Shown here piece by piece: positions 25,072-32,633 of a stretch of DNA of 37,943 bases. The translations under genes and the position numbers were made by a program. Source of the DNA: a virus; IMG/VR virus record IMGVR_UViG_3300007734_000660, positions 1-37,943 of that record; one strand, written 5' to 3'. The notes under the pieces are model-generated. The model searched no databases. It had not been told where the DNA came from and was given only the letters and a program-made list of their open reading frames with translations. Positions within the stretch are counted from its first letter, which is position 1; every line of letters starts with the position of its first letter.

Positions 25072-25334
25072 ACACGTCCACCCTCGCAGACAACCTGCAA
25101 CCGAAGCTCGAAGCGTCCGTGCGCAAGTTGATCGCGAACAACATTGCGGCGTTCACCGCAGAGCTTCAATCAGCAGAGGACGGCAAGCTCACGGTCGGAG
25201 TCTCAATGAAGCTCTGCCTGTCCAACAACCGCGTGTCATGCGTCGCGGATATGACCTACTCGCGCAAATTCAAGGACCAAGCGGAGTTTATCACGGAAGA
25301 TCAAAACCAACTCGAAATCGAAGGGACAAAGTGA
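25068..25334 (+). CDS. 88-residue hypothetical protein between recT and recE-like genes
   Basis: GTG 25068 inside the recT stop. Sequence LVGVSMKLC-type strands and a SRKFKDQAEF helix; no motif recognised. It ends inside the next GTG. Probably a cofactor in recombination. Confidence 0.55.
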   Translation: MNTSTLADNLQPKLEASVRKLIANNIAAFTAELQSAEDGKLTVGVSMKLCLSNNRVSCVADMTYSRKFKDQAEFITEDQNQLEIEGTK

Positions 25335-25597
25335 AGATTGACCCAAACGCACCCGTGTTTCCGCATCACGGCAACGGAATGTTTGGTGAGCCCGTCACGC
25401 ACACGCCCGGCATGACCTACCGGCAATGGTTGGTGGGAGTGATTGCCCAAGGGATGGTCTCTCACCCGGATACAATGGGCCAATGCGATGTTTCATCGGC
25501 AAAATTCAACATCACTGGGCCGCAGTTCTTAGTACAAAGCGCGATTGAGATTGCCGATACCATAATCGCGGCGCTCAACGCGGGGGACTCCAAGTGA
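25331..25597 (+). CDS. 88-residue conserved-type hypothetical protein
   Basis: GTG 25331 to TAG/TGA region ending 25597, overlapping the upstream and downstream genes by 4 bases. TYRQWLVGVIAQGMVSHPD and QSAIEIADTIIAALNAG are helical. Function unknown. It is in the same frame as the open extension of the recT first frame, which should not be read as one protein. Confidence 0.55.
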   Translation: MKIDPNAPVFPHHGNGMFGEPVTHTPGMTYRQWLVGVIAQGMVSHPDTMGQCDVSSAKFNITGPQFLVQSAIEIADTIIAALNAGDSK

Positions 25598-26436
25598 ACA
25601 TCCGCGAACGAGTGGGTGTCCATCGCCTGATGCCAGCGCGGGAGTACCACGGGTTGCCATCCGTGTCCGCGAGCCTGTTGCGCGTGCTGTGGTCTAGCAC
25701 CCCGGCGCATTGCAAGCTGGCGATGGACTCGAAGACGGAGGCGACTAGCGCGATGCGGGTTGGGACGTTGGCTCATGCTATGATTCTGGAACCATTCGCG
25801 GAGATTCCGTTCCGCGCTTGTCCCGAGACCTATACCAACGCGAAGGGCGAAGTGAAGGACTGGAATTGGAACGCGACCGAGTGCAAAGCGTGGAAGGCTG
25901 ACAAGGTAGCAGCCGGTTGCGAAATCTGCACAGCGGGCGAACTGGAGCGCGCAGAGGCCATCCGCGACGCTGTCGTGGGTCACGCGATTGCCGGTCCTAT
26001 CGTACAAGACGCGGCTACCGAGGTTTCGCTTGTAACTTGGGATACGACGAACGAAATCGCGGTCCGTTGTCGCGTCGATCTGGTTCCCACCGGGGCCGAC
26101 TTCCTCGCGGACATCAAGACCACGGCGACGCTCGACGGATGGGGCGAAAGAAAAGCCTACGCGGACGGGCTGCACATCCAGGCGGCGCTTTACCTAGACG
26201 TCTGGAACGCATTGACCGGCCAGACTCGCACGGGCTTCCGGTTCATCGCCGTCGAAGCCGACGCGCCGAACGATGTGCGCGTGTATTCGTGCCCGCCGGA
26301 GTTCATTGAAGCGGGCCGTACCGACTACGTTTCGGCGCTGAAAACATTCGCGGAATGCCATCGTTCAGGCGTCTGGCCGGGATCGCCCACGAAAGAGTAC
26401 GGAGTGCAAGTGCCAAAGTGGAGGATCGAACAATGA
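25594..26436 (+). CDS. RecE-like PD-(D/E)XK exonuclease
   Basis: 280 residues from GTG 25594 (an internal ATG at 25630 is possible). PF12684/RecE-type pattern: SASLLRVLWSSTPAHCK (25-41), RVGTLAHAMILEP (55-67, His61), Glu143, Asp162 in RCRVDLV, catalytic DIK (173-175) in LADIKTT, and the HIQAALYLDVW helix (194-204). The enzyme resects double-stranded ends 5' to 3' to make the single strand that RecT anneals. It is downstream of the RecT-like gene, the usual partner. The stop overlaps the next ATG. Confidence 0.82.
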   Translation: MNIRERVGVHRLMPAREYHGLPSVSASLLRVLWSSTPAHCKLAMDSKTEATSAMRVGTLAHAMILEPFAEIPFRACPETYTNAKGEVKDWNWNATECKAWKADKVAAGCEICTAGELERAEAIRDAVVGHAIAGPIVQDAATEVSLVTWDTTNEIAVRCRVDLVPTGADFLADIKTTATLDGWGERKAYADGLHIQAALYLDVWNALTGQTRTGFRFIAVEADAPNDVRVYSCPPEFIEAGRTDYVSALKTFAECHRSGVWPGSPTKEYGVQVPKWRIEQ

Positions 26437-26723
26437 CCGTCCCAGAAATAATCTGCGAAATGGTTCGCCAACGGGTAGTAAGGGGGATTACTAAGTACGG
26501 CGTAACGGTTGACCGCAAAGACCTGTCGATCGCTCAGTGGGTACGGCACGCGCAGGAAGAGATGTTGGACGGCGCGCAGTATTTAGAACGATTGAAACAA
26601 GAGCACGCGGAGGCGATCGAAGAAGCATTCCGCGAGGGGTTCCGGGAAGGCCACTGGGCAATGGACATCGACGAAGAAGTGCTTTGGGACGGGAGCAAAT
26701 CCAAACGGAAACTGGAACAATGA
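26433..26723 (+). CDS. Conserved phage protein with acidic helix pattern
   Basis: 96 residues from ATG 26433 inside the upstream stop. The core GITKYGVTVDRKDLSIAQWV, then AQEEMLDGAQYLERLKQ, is a motif known from small phage proteins of unknown role, sometimes linked to nucleotide metabolism. No enzyme site can be shown. Confidence 0.6.
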   Translation: MTVPEIICEMVRQRVVRGITKYGVTVDRKDLSIAQWVRHAQEEMLDGAQYLERLKQEHAEAIEEAFREGFREGHWAMDIDEEVLWDGSKSKRKLEQ

Positions 26724-26884
26724 ACGAAATCCCAGGAGACCCAAACTACCCCGCTGGCGTGAGTGCTCGGGACATCGACGAGCGGTTTGGATCGCCGGAC
26801 CATAGGTGCCCCGAATGCGGGGTAAGGATCGAAGAGGAATATGAGATTTGTGACGACTGCAAACAAAAACTAGACAACCAATGA
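26720..26884 (+). CDS. 54-residue zinc-ribbon protein
   Basis: ATG 26720 overlapping the upstream stop. CPECG and CDDCK give a CxxC/CxxC zinc ribbon in an otherwise acidic miniprotein. Likely binds nucleic acid or protein; target unknown. The stop overlaps the next ATG. Confidence 0.6.
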   Translation: MNEIPGDPNYPAGVSARDIDERFGSPDHRCPECGVRIEEEYEICDDCKQKLDNQ

Positions 26885-27213
26885 TCGACATCAACAACAT
26901 CACAATCGGGCAGGCGCGGGAAATCGCGAATGCGTTTGGAAACACCAATTCCGCTCCCGCGTCTACAGCGTCGCGTGAACTCGGGCAACACATAGTTGTC
27001 CTCGATCGGGGGTTCGTCTACGTCGGAAACGTGACCGAGTTGCCCGACCGCGTGTTTATCAAGGACGCGAAAAATATCCGTGTGTGGGGCACTACCAAAG
27101 GACTGGGTGAGCTTCGTGAAGGCCCGTTGACCGGCACCAAACTGGACGCGGTGGGCGAGGTCATCGCCTACCGCGCGGCCATCATCCATCTCGTACCGTG
27201 CAAAGGATTTTAA
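26881..27213 (+). CDS. Conserved phage hypothetical protein upstream of the Gly-repeat gene
   Basis: 110 residues. GQAREIANAFGN at the N-terminus, then VVLDRGFVYVGNV, IRVWGTTKGLGEL and a IIHLVPC end. This chain of motifs belongs to a small beta-rich phage protein family of unknown role that I recall being followed by Gly-Tyr-Ser repeat genes. It ends 16 bases inside that gene. Confidence 0.65.
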   Translation: MIDINNITIGQAREIANAFGNTNSAPASTASRELGQHIVVLDRGFVYVGNVTELPDRVFIKDAKNIRVWGTTKGLGELREGPLTGTKLDAVGEVIAYRAAIIHLVPCKGF

Positions 27214-27569
27214 CTCTCGACGGCTCCGGCTACAGCTACGGCTCCGGCTCCGGCTACGGCTACGGCTCCGGCTCCGGCTCCGGCTACAGCTCCGGCTACG
27301 GCTACAGCTACGGCTCCGGCTACGGCGACGGCTCCGGCTCCGGCTACGGCGACGGCGACGGCGACGGCTACGGCTACGGCTACGGCTCCGGCTACGGCGA
27401 CGGCTACGGCGACGGCTCCGGCTACGGCGACGGCTACGGCGACGGCTACGGCTACGGCTACGGCTCCTGCTACGGCTACGGCGACGGCGACGGCTACGGC
27501 TACGGCTACGGCTACGGCGACGGCGACGGCTACGGCGACGGCTACGGCGACGGCTACGGCGGAAACTGA
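27198..27569 (+). CDS. Gly-X repeat protein (X = Tyr, Ser, Asp)
   Basis: 123 residues from GTG 27198. After MQRILTLD comes an almost perfect Gly-X alternation, with X Tyr, Ser, Asp and one Cys, up to a GGN end. It is encoded by 56 GGC-NNC hexamers (27222-27560), see the repeat entry. Composition resembles flexible self-associating or adhesive protein segments, but no catalytic part exists. The 16-base overlap with the preceding gene supports expression as part of that operon. A role in structure or phase separation is only speculation. Confidence 0.6.
   Translation: MQRILTLDGSGYSYGSGSGYGYGSGSGSGYSSGYGYSYGSGYGDGSGSGYGDGDGDGYGYGYGSGYGDGYGDGSGYGDGYGDGYGYGYGSCYGYGDGDGYGYGYGYGDGDGYGDGYGDGYGGN
27222..27560 (+). 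repeat. Hexanucleotide GGC-NNC tandem array
   Basis: About 56 copies of GGC followed by TAC, TCC, GAC, AGC or TGC. Variants differ by one or two bases, so the DNA is a low-complexity array that is open in several frames on both strands. Copy-number change by slippage would keep the frame. Confidence 0.95.
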
Positions 27570-27611
27570 ACCAAACGAGGGGCGCGCATTCAATCAACGC
27601 GCAAACAACAA

Positions 27612-28052
27612 ATGACAACCCAATACCAACAGGTGAAGGACTTCATGATCGCATTCGGGCAGAGGGTGCCGGATGAGGTGACGATGCCGGGTATCACCGT
27701 GGAGGACATGCGCGAGCGATTGATTAACGAGGAGCGATATGAGCTTTTGATCGCCCAAACTCCGTTCGAAAAGCTCGACGCCGTCATCGACCTCCTATAC
27801 GTCGTGCTCGGCGCTGGTGTGGACTGCGGGTTCACGCCCGAGCAGATCGCGGCGGGGTTCGCGGAGGTGCATCGCAGCAACATGTCGAAGATGTGGAGCT
27901 ATCACGATGTTGAAGTGGCGATGCTGGACGAACATTCCAGCCAGAAGGCGGGAGACGGTCTGTACATCGTCCGCAACGCGACGGGCAAGATCGTCAAGTC
28001 GCCGTCGTACAGTCCGGCGAATCTGGGGCCGATTTTGGAGGCGAAGCCGTGA
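27612..28052 (+). CDS. MazG/PRA-PH-like NTP pyrophosphohydrolase
   Basis: 146 residues. All-helical; ERLINEERYELLIAQ (Glu40, Glu41, Glu44), FEKLDAVIDLLYVVLGAGVD (Asp56, Asp60) and EVHRSNMSKMW fit the metal-binding EEXXE and EXXD core of phosphoribosyl-ATP pyrophosphohydrolase/MazG-like enzymes. Such phage enzymes hydrolyse NTPs and may lower ppGpp or remove damaged nucleotides. A C-terminal 45-residue tail is extra. GTGA links it to the next gene. Confidence 0.75.
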   Translation: MTTQYQQVKDFMIAFGQRVPDEVTMPGITVEDMRERLINEERYELLIAQTPFEKLDAVIDLLYVVLGAGVDCGFTPEQIAAGFAEVHRSNMSKMWSYHDVEVAMLDEHSSQKAGDGLYIVRNATGKIVKSPSYSPANLGPILEAKP

Positions 28053-28345
28053 AGACGTGCCCGAAGTGCAGTGGGGTACTGAGCGAGGGATGCGAGCACA
28101 CGTTTATGTGTGGGTTATCGCTTGAGGGCGACGGTGTTTTTGTCGAGTCATGGCATTGCCTTCGCCGCCAACGCGACGCACTCGAAAAGCGCGTGCGGGA
28201 GTTGGAAGCGAACCAGTGCGAGAAGGAGCCGGTGGCACATATTACAGGGTCTAGATTGTTGAGATTGTTTTGGACCATAGACAGCAACGACATAGACACC
28301 CCCTCTACCGAAAGGCGAAGCGATGAACACCAAACCAAACGCTAA
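28049..28345 (+). CDS. Zinc-ribbon protein with coiled coil
   Basis: 98 residues from GTG 28049 overlapping the upstream stop. CPKCSG and CEHTFMCG make a metal site; RRQRDALEKRVRELEANQ is a short coiled coil. The C-terminal 30 residues are AT-rich coded and Ser/Arg-rich. Unknown role. Confidence 0.55.
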   Translation: MKTCPKCSGVLSEGCEHTFMCGLSLEGDGVFVESWHCLRRQRDALEKRVRELEANQCEKEPVAHITGSRLLRLFWTIDSNDIDTPSTERRSDEHQTKR

Positions 28346-28523
28346 GTGTCCGAGATGCGGAGTGCCGATGGAGCGGGACGGTCTTGGGCTGAGGTGCGGC
28401 CTTATCAAGTGCGGCACTTCATTCCTGCGATTGTACCTAGAAAGCACTCCGCTAAGGGGTTTGTTTGCGCCTCTCGCAGAACTCCGCACCAAAGGCAACC
28501 CGAACGCGGAGGGGGGGGAGTGA
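28323..28523 (+). CDS. 66-residue zinc-ribbon protein
   Basis: ATG 28323 within the preceding gene. KCPRCGVPMERDGLGLRCG, then KCGTSFLRL gives a likely zinc ribbon. It ends over the RusA start with a G-rich segment (GGAGGGGGGGGAG). Confidence 0.55.
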   Translation: MNTKPNAKCPRCGVPMERDGLGLRCGLIKCGTSFLRLYLESTPLRGLFAPLAELRTKGNPNAEGGE

Positions 28524-28954
28524 CTGAACTAACCTTCACCGCCCACGGAAACCCGAAGGGGCAGCCCCGCGCGCGAGCGTGCATTCGCGGGAAACACGCT
28601 GGAGTGTACGATCCAGGCACGGCAGACGACTGGAAGATGATCGTGCGATGCGCCGCGAAGGCTCGTTGGGACGGGGTGCCGTTCGATGGGCCGACCGCTG
28701 CCAGCTTCACGTTTGTTTTCGCTAGGCCCAAAAAGCACTTTCGCAGCAATGGTGAATTGAAGGCTGATGCACCTATATGGCACACGGCTAAAAGTGATAG
28801 GGACAATCTTGACAAGGGAATTTTGGACAGCCTGACGGATGCCGGGATTTTGCGGGACGACTCAATCGTTTGCTCTGGCGTCATTATTAAGCGATACGCC
28901 CAAGACAATGAGCTTCCGGGAGTTCAAGCAACCATCTACAGTCTGACTTACTAA
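28520..28954 (+). CDS. rusA: RusA-type Holliday junction resolvase
   Basis: 144 residues from GTG 28520. GNPKGQPRARACIRG (10-24), DRDNLDKGILDSLTDAG (93-109) and DDS (113-115) are the RusA signature; Asp93, Asp95 and Asp114 align with Asp70, Asp72 and Asp91 of E. coli RusA, Lys99 with Lys76. The enzyme cuts four-way junctions, resolving recombination intermediates before packaging. A G8 tract with a GGAG Shine-Dalgarno core sits immediately before the start. It fits with RecE/RecT/SSB in one operon. Confidence 0.9.
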   Translation: MTELTFTAHGNPKGQPRARACIRGKHAGVYDPGTADDWKMIVRCAAKARWDGVPFDGPTAASFTFVFARPKKHFRSNGELKADAPIWHTAKSDRDNLDKGILDSLTDAGILRDDSIVCSGVIIKRYAQDNELPGVQATIYSLTY

Positions 28955-28965
28955 GCCACCTTACT

Positions 28966-29376
28966 ATGGAAACGAACCAGATCGAAATGCCGGAAGACGA
29001 TTATACCAGCGCGTGGATGGCTGAGACGGTCCGAATGATCGCCACGAATTACCGACTCTGGGAACGGAAGCGAGGGCTCCCGTCAACCAACAGTTGGGGC
29101 ACAGGCTTTGTCTACGGCGAGGCCGAGCCGGTTTTGCGGGGCCGCGCCAAGTCGAACCGATCCGCGAAGCTCAAGGGGTCGAAGACGACTTGGTACGCGA
29201 ACGCCGAGTCCGCTGGTGTCTGCGCCAAGTGCCGCGTCTCAGCACGCGACGAGGGCCGTTGTGTGTGCGCTCCATGCGCCAAACTCACGGCGGACCAAGC
29301 CCGCGCAAAGTACCAAGCCAAGAAACTTTCCCGTCCGGAATCCGCGACGCGCCTTGCGTCTAACTCCCCAGAGTGA
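28966..29376 (+). CDS. Small protein with Cys-rich C-terminal region
   Basis: 136 residues. N-terminal acidic helix, a middle RMIATNYRLWERKRGL helix and C-terminal CAKCRVSARDEGRCVCAPC. The Cys cluster is a likely zinc-binding site; the tail is Lys/Arg/Ser-rich. It might bind nucleic acid. Unknown family. Confidence 0.55.
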   Translation: METNQIEMPEDDYTSAWMAETVRMIATNYRLWERKRGLPSTNSWGTGFVYGEAEPVLRGRAKSNRSAKLKGSKTTWYANAESAGVCAKCRVSARDEGRCVCAPCAKLTADQARAKYQAKKLSRPESATRLASNSPE

Positions 29377-29454
29377 CCACGGACCACGGACGGACCGGGT
29401 TGGGAACCTCAAGCCCTAGCCCGGGAACCTTTCGGAAAACATAACTGACACAAA
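29377..29454 (+). promoter_or_regulatory. 78-bp spacer before ssb with short repeats
   Basis: GGACCACGGACGG-type direct repeats and a GGTTGGGAACC inverted element occur here, followed by A-rich sequence. There is no convincing terminator or promoter. It is the longest gap inside the early operon after the control region and may hold an internal control element. Confidence 0.3.
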
Positions 29455-29844
29455 ATGACACCGTTTAACGCAACCCACATCTGTGGAACTCTGGAAGCAT
29501 GCGACACCGTCGCGCGAGGCTCCAAGGGGTTCCAAGTCGCAACGCTCCGAATCCGCATCGGGGACTCGCCAGACGATCCCGCCGTAGTGGCCGAGGCGAC
29601 CCACGAGGCTCGGCACGCGGCAGCCGCGATCCCCATCGGGGCGTCGGTCATCATCCACGGACGGGCGGAGGCCCGCGAGTGGCAAGGGAAATGGCTCCAG
29701 GCGATCCGGATTGAGTCCATCGCGCAGATTGCAGAGGCCACGCCGCGCGATGGCGCAGAGGGGCAGCCACAGCGGCAGGCGACCACTCCCGCGCCAAAGC
29801 CCTCGTCACCTATCGACCACAGCGCGGATGATGTTCCTTTTTGA
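29455..29844 (+). CDS. ssb: Single-stranded DNA-binding protein
   Basis: 129 residues with an OB-fold-like beta region (residues 5-90: CGTLEACDTVARG, then KGFQVATLRIRIG and VIIHGRAEAREWQGK), a Gln/Pro/Ala-rich linker and the acidic tip DDVPF (125-129), the classic SSB tail that binds replication partners. It is shorter than E. coli SSB and lacks some aromatic residues. It protects ssDNA during replication and recombination. The downstream gene starts 14-17 bases before its stop. Confidence 0.85.
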   Translation: MTPFNATHICGTLEACDTVARGSKGFQVATLRIRIGDSPDDPAVVAEATHEARHAAAAIPIGASVIIHGRAEAREWQGKWLQAIRIESIAQIAEATPRDGAEGQPQRQATTPAPKPSSPIDHSADDVPF

Positions 29845-30274
29845 TGTCGTGAAAAAGATTTGGCACCATTACGCGCTTTGGGAAGAAGTTCCCGGAGGGA
29901 TGTGGAGGGATGTCACAGCTAGAGAGGCTGCGGAAATGATGCCAAAAGCAGTCGAGTTCACGGGGGACGCGGAGCGTTACGGAGAAGCAATGCTTCGCGT
30001 CCCGGTTGAGTGGCCTATTTCAACAGAGCACAACCTGTCAGACACTGGGCAAAATAGGAGGGCGTGGATTGGCCATGCTGCGGCTTGCCTTTCGATGGGT
30101 TTTCCTGAATATGTCACGAGAAAGGCTTGGGGATACTTGAGCCAAAAGCAGCAAGACGATGCGAATGAAAAAGCAAGCCAGGCAATCGCGGCTTGGGAAA
30201 GGATACATGAGAGAGAAAATACGGAAGTGGATAAAGCAATGGGAAAGCAGATGTTACTCGCTTGGAATAACTGA
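29828..30274 (+). CDS. Conserved phage protein associated with the IbrA module
   Basis: 148 residues (ATG 29828; ATG 29831 also possible). EFTGDAERYGEAMLRVPVEW, HNLSDTGQNRRAWIGHAAAC and TRKAWGYLSQKQQDDAN are motifs that recur together in phage proteins of unknown role, often beside IbrA-like genes. It is AT-richer than the surrounding early genes, as are the next three. Possibly a partner in the same process. Confidence 0.6.
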   Translation: MMFLFDVVKKIWHHYALWEEVPGGMWRDVTAREAAEMMPKAVEFTGDAERYGEAMLRVPVEWPISTEHNLSDTGQNRRAWIGHAAACLSMGFPEYVTRKAWGYLSQKQQDDANEKASQAIAAWERIHERENTEVDKAMGKQMLLAWNN

Positions 30275-30455
30275 CGAGGCGCCTTCAAGACTTGAGAGCA
30301 GCGGGAGAGTGCCGTCGTATAGAACCGTGTGCCTTGCGATACTCAAGAACGACGTGAATTTGAAGTCCTTGGGATTTTCGCCAACGCCATGCACGGCATA
30401 CATGGCGATAAAGAGAATTGAAATCGAAGCCAGGAAGCCAAAGGATGTCGCATGA
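30207..30455 (+). CDS. Stand-alone DUF3440-like small protein
   Basis: 82 residues from ATG 30207, preceded by GGAAAGGA; a longer start at 30159 is possible. The segment VPSYRTVCLAILKNDVNLKS, then LGFSP, is clearly related to IPTYKRMCVCIMKNDHLCKY, LGF-like end, of the IbrA product (about residues 380-402). It is therefore a detached version of the C-terminal domain of that protein. Its stop overlaps the IbrA start (ATGA). Likely binds the same partner or competes for it. Confidence 0.7.
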   Translation: MREKIRKWIKQWESRCYSLGITDEAPSRLESSGRVPSYRTVCLAILKNDVNLKSLGFSPTPCTAYMAIKRIEIEARKPKDVA

Positions 30456-31750
30456 ATGTTTACCAAGCCGCGAAAGACAGGGTGGCGAAGGTGTTTTCCG
30501 AGTTCGATAACGTGTACGTTTCTTTTTCCGGAGGAAAAGATTCGGGCGTTCTTTTGAACCTTTGCATCGACCATATCAGGCAAAACGCACCGCACAGAAG
30601 AATCAGTGTGTTTCACATAGACTACGAGGCGCAGTACCAGATGACGACGGACTATGTGGACCGGGAGCTTGGCAAGAATCGCGACGTGATGGACGTGTAC
30701 CGGATCTGTCTGCCAATCGCCGCGAACTGCGCCACAAACATGGAGCGCGGGTTTTGGATTCCATGGGACCAAGACGCAAAGGATTTGTGGGTCCGCGATC
30801 TACCCAAAGAATCAGTGAACGAGTCAAACCATGAGTTCCCGTGGTTCACTAAGGGGATGTGGGATTACGACCTACAAGAAAGGTTTGCAGGATGGCTACA
30901 CAAGAAGAACAAGGCGAAGAATACGGCGTGCATGGTTGGCATAAGAACAGACGAAAGCCTGAACCGATGGCGCGCCATTCATTCGGACAAAAACAAAAAC
31001 AAACTCGGCTCATTCGCTTGGACATTGCAGATAGAAAAGAACGTCTATAGCGCATACCCCATATTCGACTGGAAGGTTGATGATGTGTGGATTGCAAACG
31101 GAAGGTGCGGTTGGGAGTACAACAGGCTTTACGACCTGTTTTGGAAGGCTGGTGTTCCGGTCAGCAAGATGCGGGTGGCAAGCCCGTTTCACGAGTGTGG
31201 CTTGGAAAACCTCAAGCTATACAAGGTAATTGACCCGAAGAACTGGGCCAAGATGGTTGGAAGAACAAACGGCGTAAACTTTGCGGGAATCTACGGCGGA
31301 ACGACGGCGATGGGGTGGAAATCAATCAAACTTCCTCCAGGTCACACATGGAAGAGTTACATGGAATTTCTATTGTCAACGCTCCCAAAGGAGGCGGCGG
31401 AATCGTACAAAAAAAAACTGGAAACAAGCGTCGCTTTTTGGCGGGACAAAGGTGGCTGCCTTTCCGTTGAGTTGATAGCAAAGCTTCGGGCAATGAATAT
31501 CCCGATAAAGGTCGAGGAATCAACAAACTATAAAACAGACAAAAAGCCTGTCCGAATGGAGTACCTTGACGACATTGACATAGAAGAGTTTCGAGAGATA
31601 CCAACCTACAAAAGGATGTGCGTGTGCATAATGAAAAACGATCACCTTTGCAAATACATGGGGTTTTCACTGACGAAGACGGAAACGCAATTGCGTCAGG
31701 AGGCTGAAAGGCAATATGGCGCGATTGAGTTTGAAAGGAGTCACCAATGA
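30452..31750 (+). CDS. ibrA: IbrA-like PAPS-reductase-family PP-loop protein
   Basis: 432 residues. PP-loop ATP-pyrophosphatase motif VSFSGGKDSG (23-32) near the N-terminus, a long middle region (FHIDYEAQYQ; CMVGIRTDESLNRW), and a C-terminal DUF3440-type domain ending ...IPTYKRMCVCIMKNDHLC. This is the IbrA/phosphoadenosine-phosphosulfate-reductase-like group, homologous to DndC in fold. In E. coli prophages ibrA is paired with ibrB and affects expression of Ig-binding proteins. The chemistry is unproven; adenylate-forming or sulfur-linked modification is possible. Its stop overlaps the IbrB start, so the pair is co-translated. Confidence 0.85.
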   Translation: MNVYQAAKDRVAKVFSEFDNVYVSFSGGKDSGVLLNLCIDHIRQNAPHRRISVFHIDYEAQYQMTTDYVDRELGKNRDVMDVYRICLPIAANCATNMERGFWIPWDQDAKDLWVRDLPKESVNESNHEFPWFTKGMWDYDLQERFAGWLHKKNKAKNTACMVGIRTDESLNRWRAIHSDKNKNKLGSFAWTLQIEKNVYSAYPIFDWKVDDVWIANGRCGWEYNRLYDLFWKAGVPVSKMRVASPFHECGLENLKLYKVIDPKNWAKMVGRTNGVNFAGIYGGTTAMGWKSIKLPPGHTWKSYMEFLLSTLPKEAAESYKKKLETSVAFWRDKGGCLSVELIAKLRAMNIPIKVEESTNYKTDKKPVRMEYLDDIDIEEFREIPTYKRMCVCIMKNDHLCKYMGFSLTKTETQLRQEAERQYGAIEFERSHQ

Positions 31751-32262
31751 GCGAGTTCAAGTCTCCGGTTTACAGCGTCAAAGCCGTTCCAATCGAAAAG
31801 GTGCGGGCAAACAGCTACAACCCAAACAGTGTAGCGCCACCTGAAATGGACCTGTTGGAGGTGTCAATTTGGGAGGATGGGTTCACGATGCCGGTCGTGT
31901 GTTACTATTTGAAAGATGATGATGTCTACGAGATTGTGGACGGATACCATCGATACACGACGCTCAAGACGAGCAAGCGCATATTTGAAAGAGAAAAGGG
32001 ACTCTTGCCGGTTGTTGTTATCGACAAGGACCCTTCCAATCGGATGGCGTCCACCATTCGACACAACAGGGCGCGCGGATCTCACTCTATCGACTTGATG
32101 TCTAACATCGTCGCGGAGCTTACAAGGGCAGGGATGTCGGATGCTTGGATTCTAAAGCACGTCGGAATGGATAAGGACGAGCTTTTGAGGCTGAAGCAAA
32201 TCACCGGCATTGCAGACCTTTTCAAGGACAAGGAATTTTCGGAAGCATTCGATGAAAAGTGA
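31747..32262 (+). CDS. ibrB: IbrB-like ParB-domain protein
   Basis: 171 residues from ATG in the IbrA stop. ParB core: NPNSVAPPEMDLLEVSI (25-41), DGYHRYTTL (ParB box, about 66-74) and RHNRARGSHS (about 105-114), the (CTP-binding) ParB/Srx fold pattern. It is the partner of IbrA in prophages. Probable DNA-associated adaptor or nucleotide-binding component. No HTH domain follows. Confidence 0.85.
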   Translation: MSEFKSPVYSVKAVPIEKVRANSYNPNSVAPPEMDLLEVSIWEDGFTMPVVCYYLKDDDVYEIVDGYHRYTTLKTSKRIFEREKGLLPVVVIDKDPSNRMASTIRHNRARGSHSIDLMSNIVAELTRAGMSDAWILKHVGMDKDELLRLKQITGIADLFKDKEFSEAFDEK

Positions 32263-32458
32263 AAGCGAGTCGCGGACTGAAATGTTCCTGGTTGAGTGGA
32301 CTGGCCCAATAAGCGGGATGAAGGAGTTCCGCATTGCTTTCGGAACTGTGGCTGCCGAGAAGCTGGCCAGCCTGTGGAAGGCTAAGGTTTACAAAATGGA
32401 AGCCGGCCCGGAAATTCAATCGTCGGAATTACTAATTGGGGTTAGTAGCAATGAATGA
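32252..32458 (+). CDS. Small protein after ibrB
   Basis: 68 residues from ATG 32252 inside ibrB. Beta-type sequence (MFLVEWTGPISGMKEFRIAF) with no motif recognised. Unknown; may belong to the IbrA module. Confidence 0.5.
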   Translation: MKSESESRTEMFLVEWTGPISGMKEFRIAFGTVAAEKLASLWKAKVYKMEAGPEIQSSELLIGVSSNE

Positions 32459-32633
32459 CAACCCCTACTGGTCCGACGAAGCCAAATACCGCTACGAGGA
32501 ACGGCTAGGGATGCTCTGCGGATCGAAAGAGCCAACCAAAGAACAGGAAGCCATCGCGAGGATGGAGGCCGACAATTGGCACTTCGCAAACCTAAACAAC
32601 AGACAATCAACCAAAAGGAAAACAACCAAATGA
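32451..32633 (+). CDS. 60-residue acidic helical protein
   Basis: ATG 32451, 8 bases before the upstream stop. YWSDEAKYRYEERLGMLCGS and EQEAIARMEADNWHFANLN are helical. Unknown function. Confidence 0.5.
   Translation: MNDNPYWSDEAKYRYEERLGMLCGSKEPTKEQEAIARMEADNWHFANLNNRQSTKRKTTK

Noticed and set aside
24401-25597. 398-codon open frame from the RecT start
   Set aside because: Only the first 86 codons and the last 88 (GTG 25331) look like protein; the middle is out-of-frame recT and the 25068 gene.
27210-27593. Minus-strand Ala-Val repeat ORF of 127 residues
   Set aside because: Another frame of the same array with no independent start signal or motif.
26746-27618. 290-residue minus-strand Ser/Arg-repeat ORF
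   Set aside because: It is the reverse reading of the GGC-NNC array, which contains no stop in any frame, plus antisense of real + genes.
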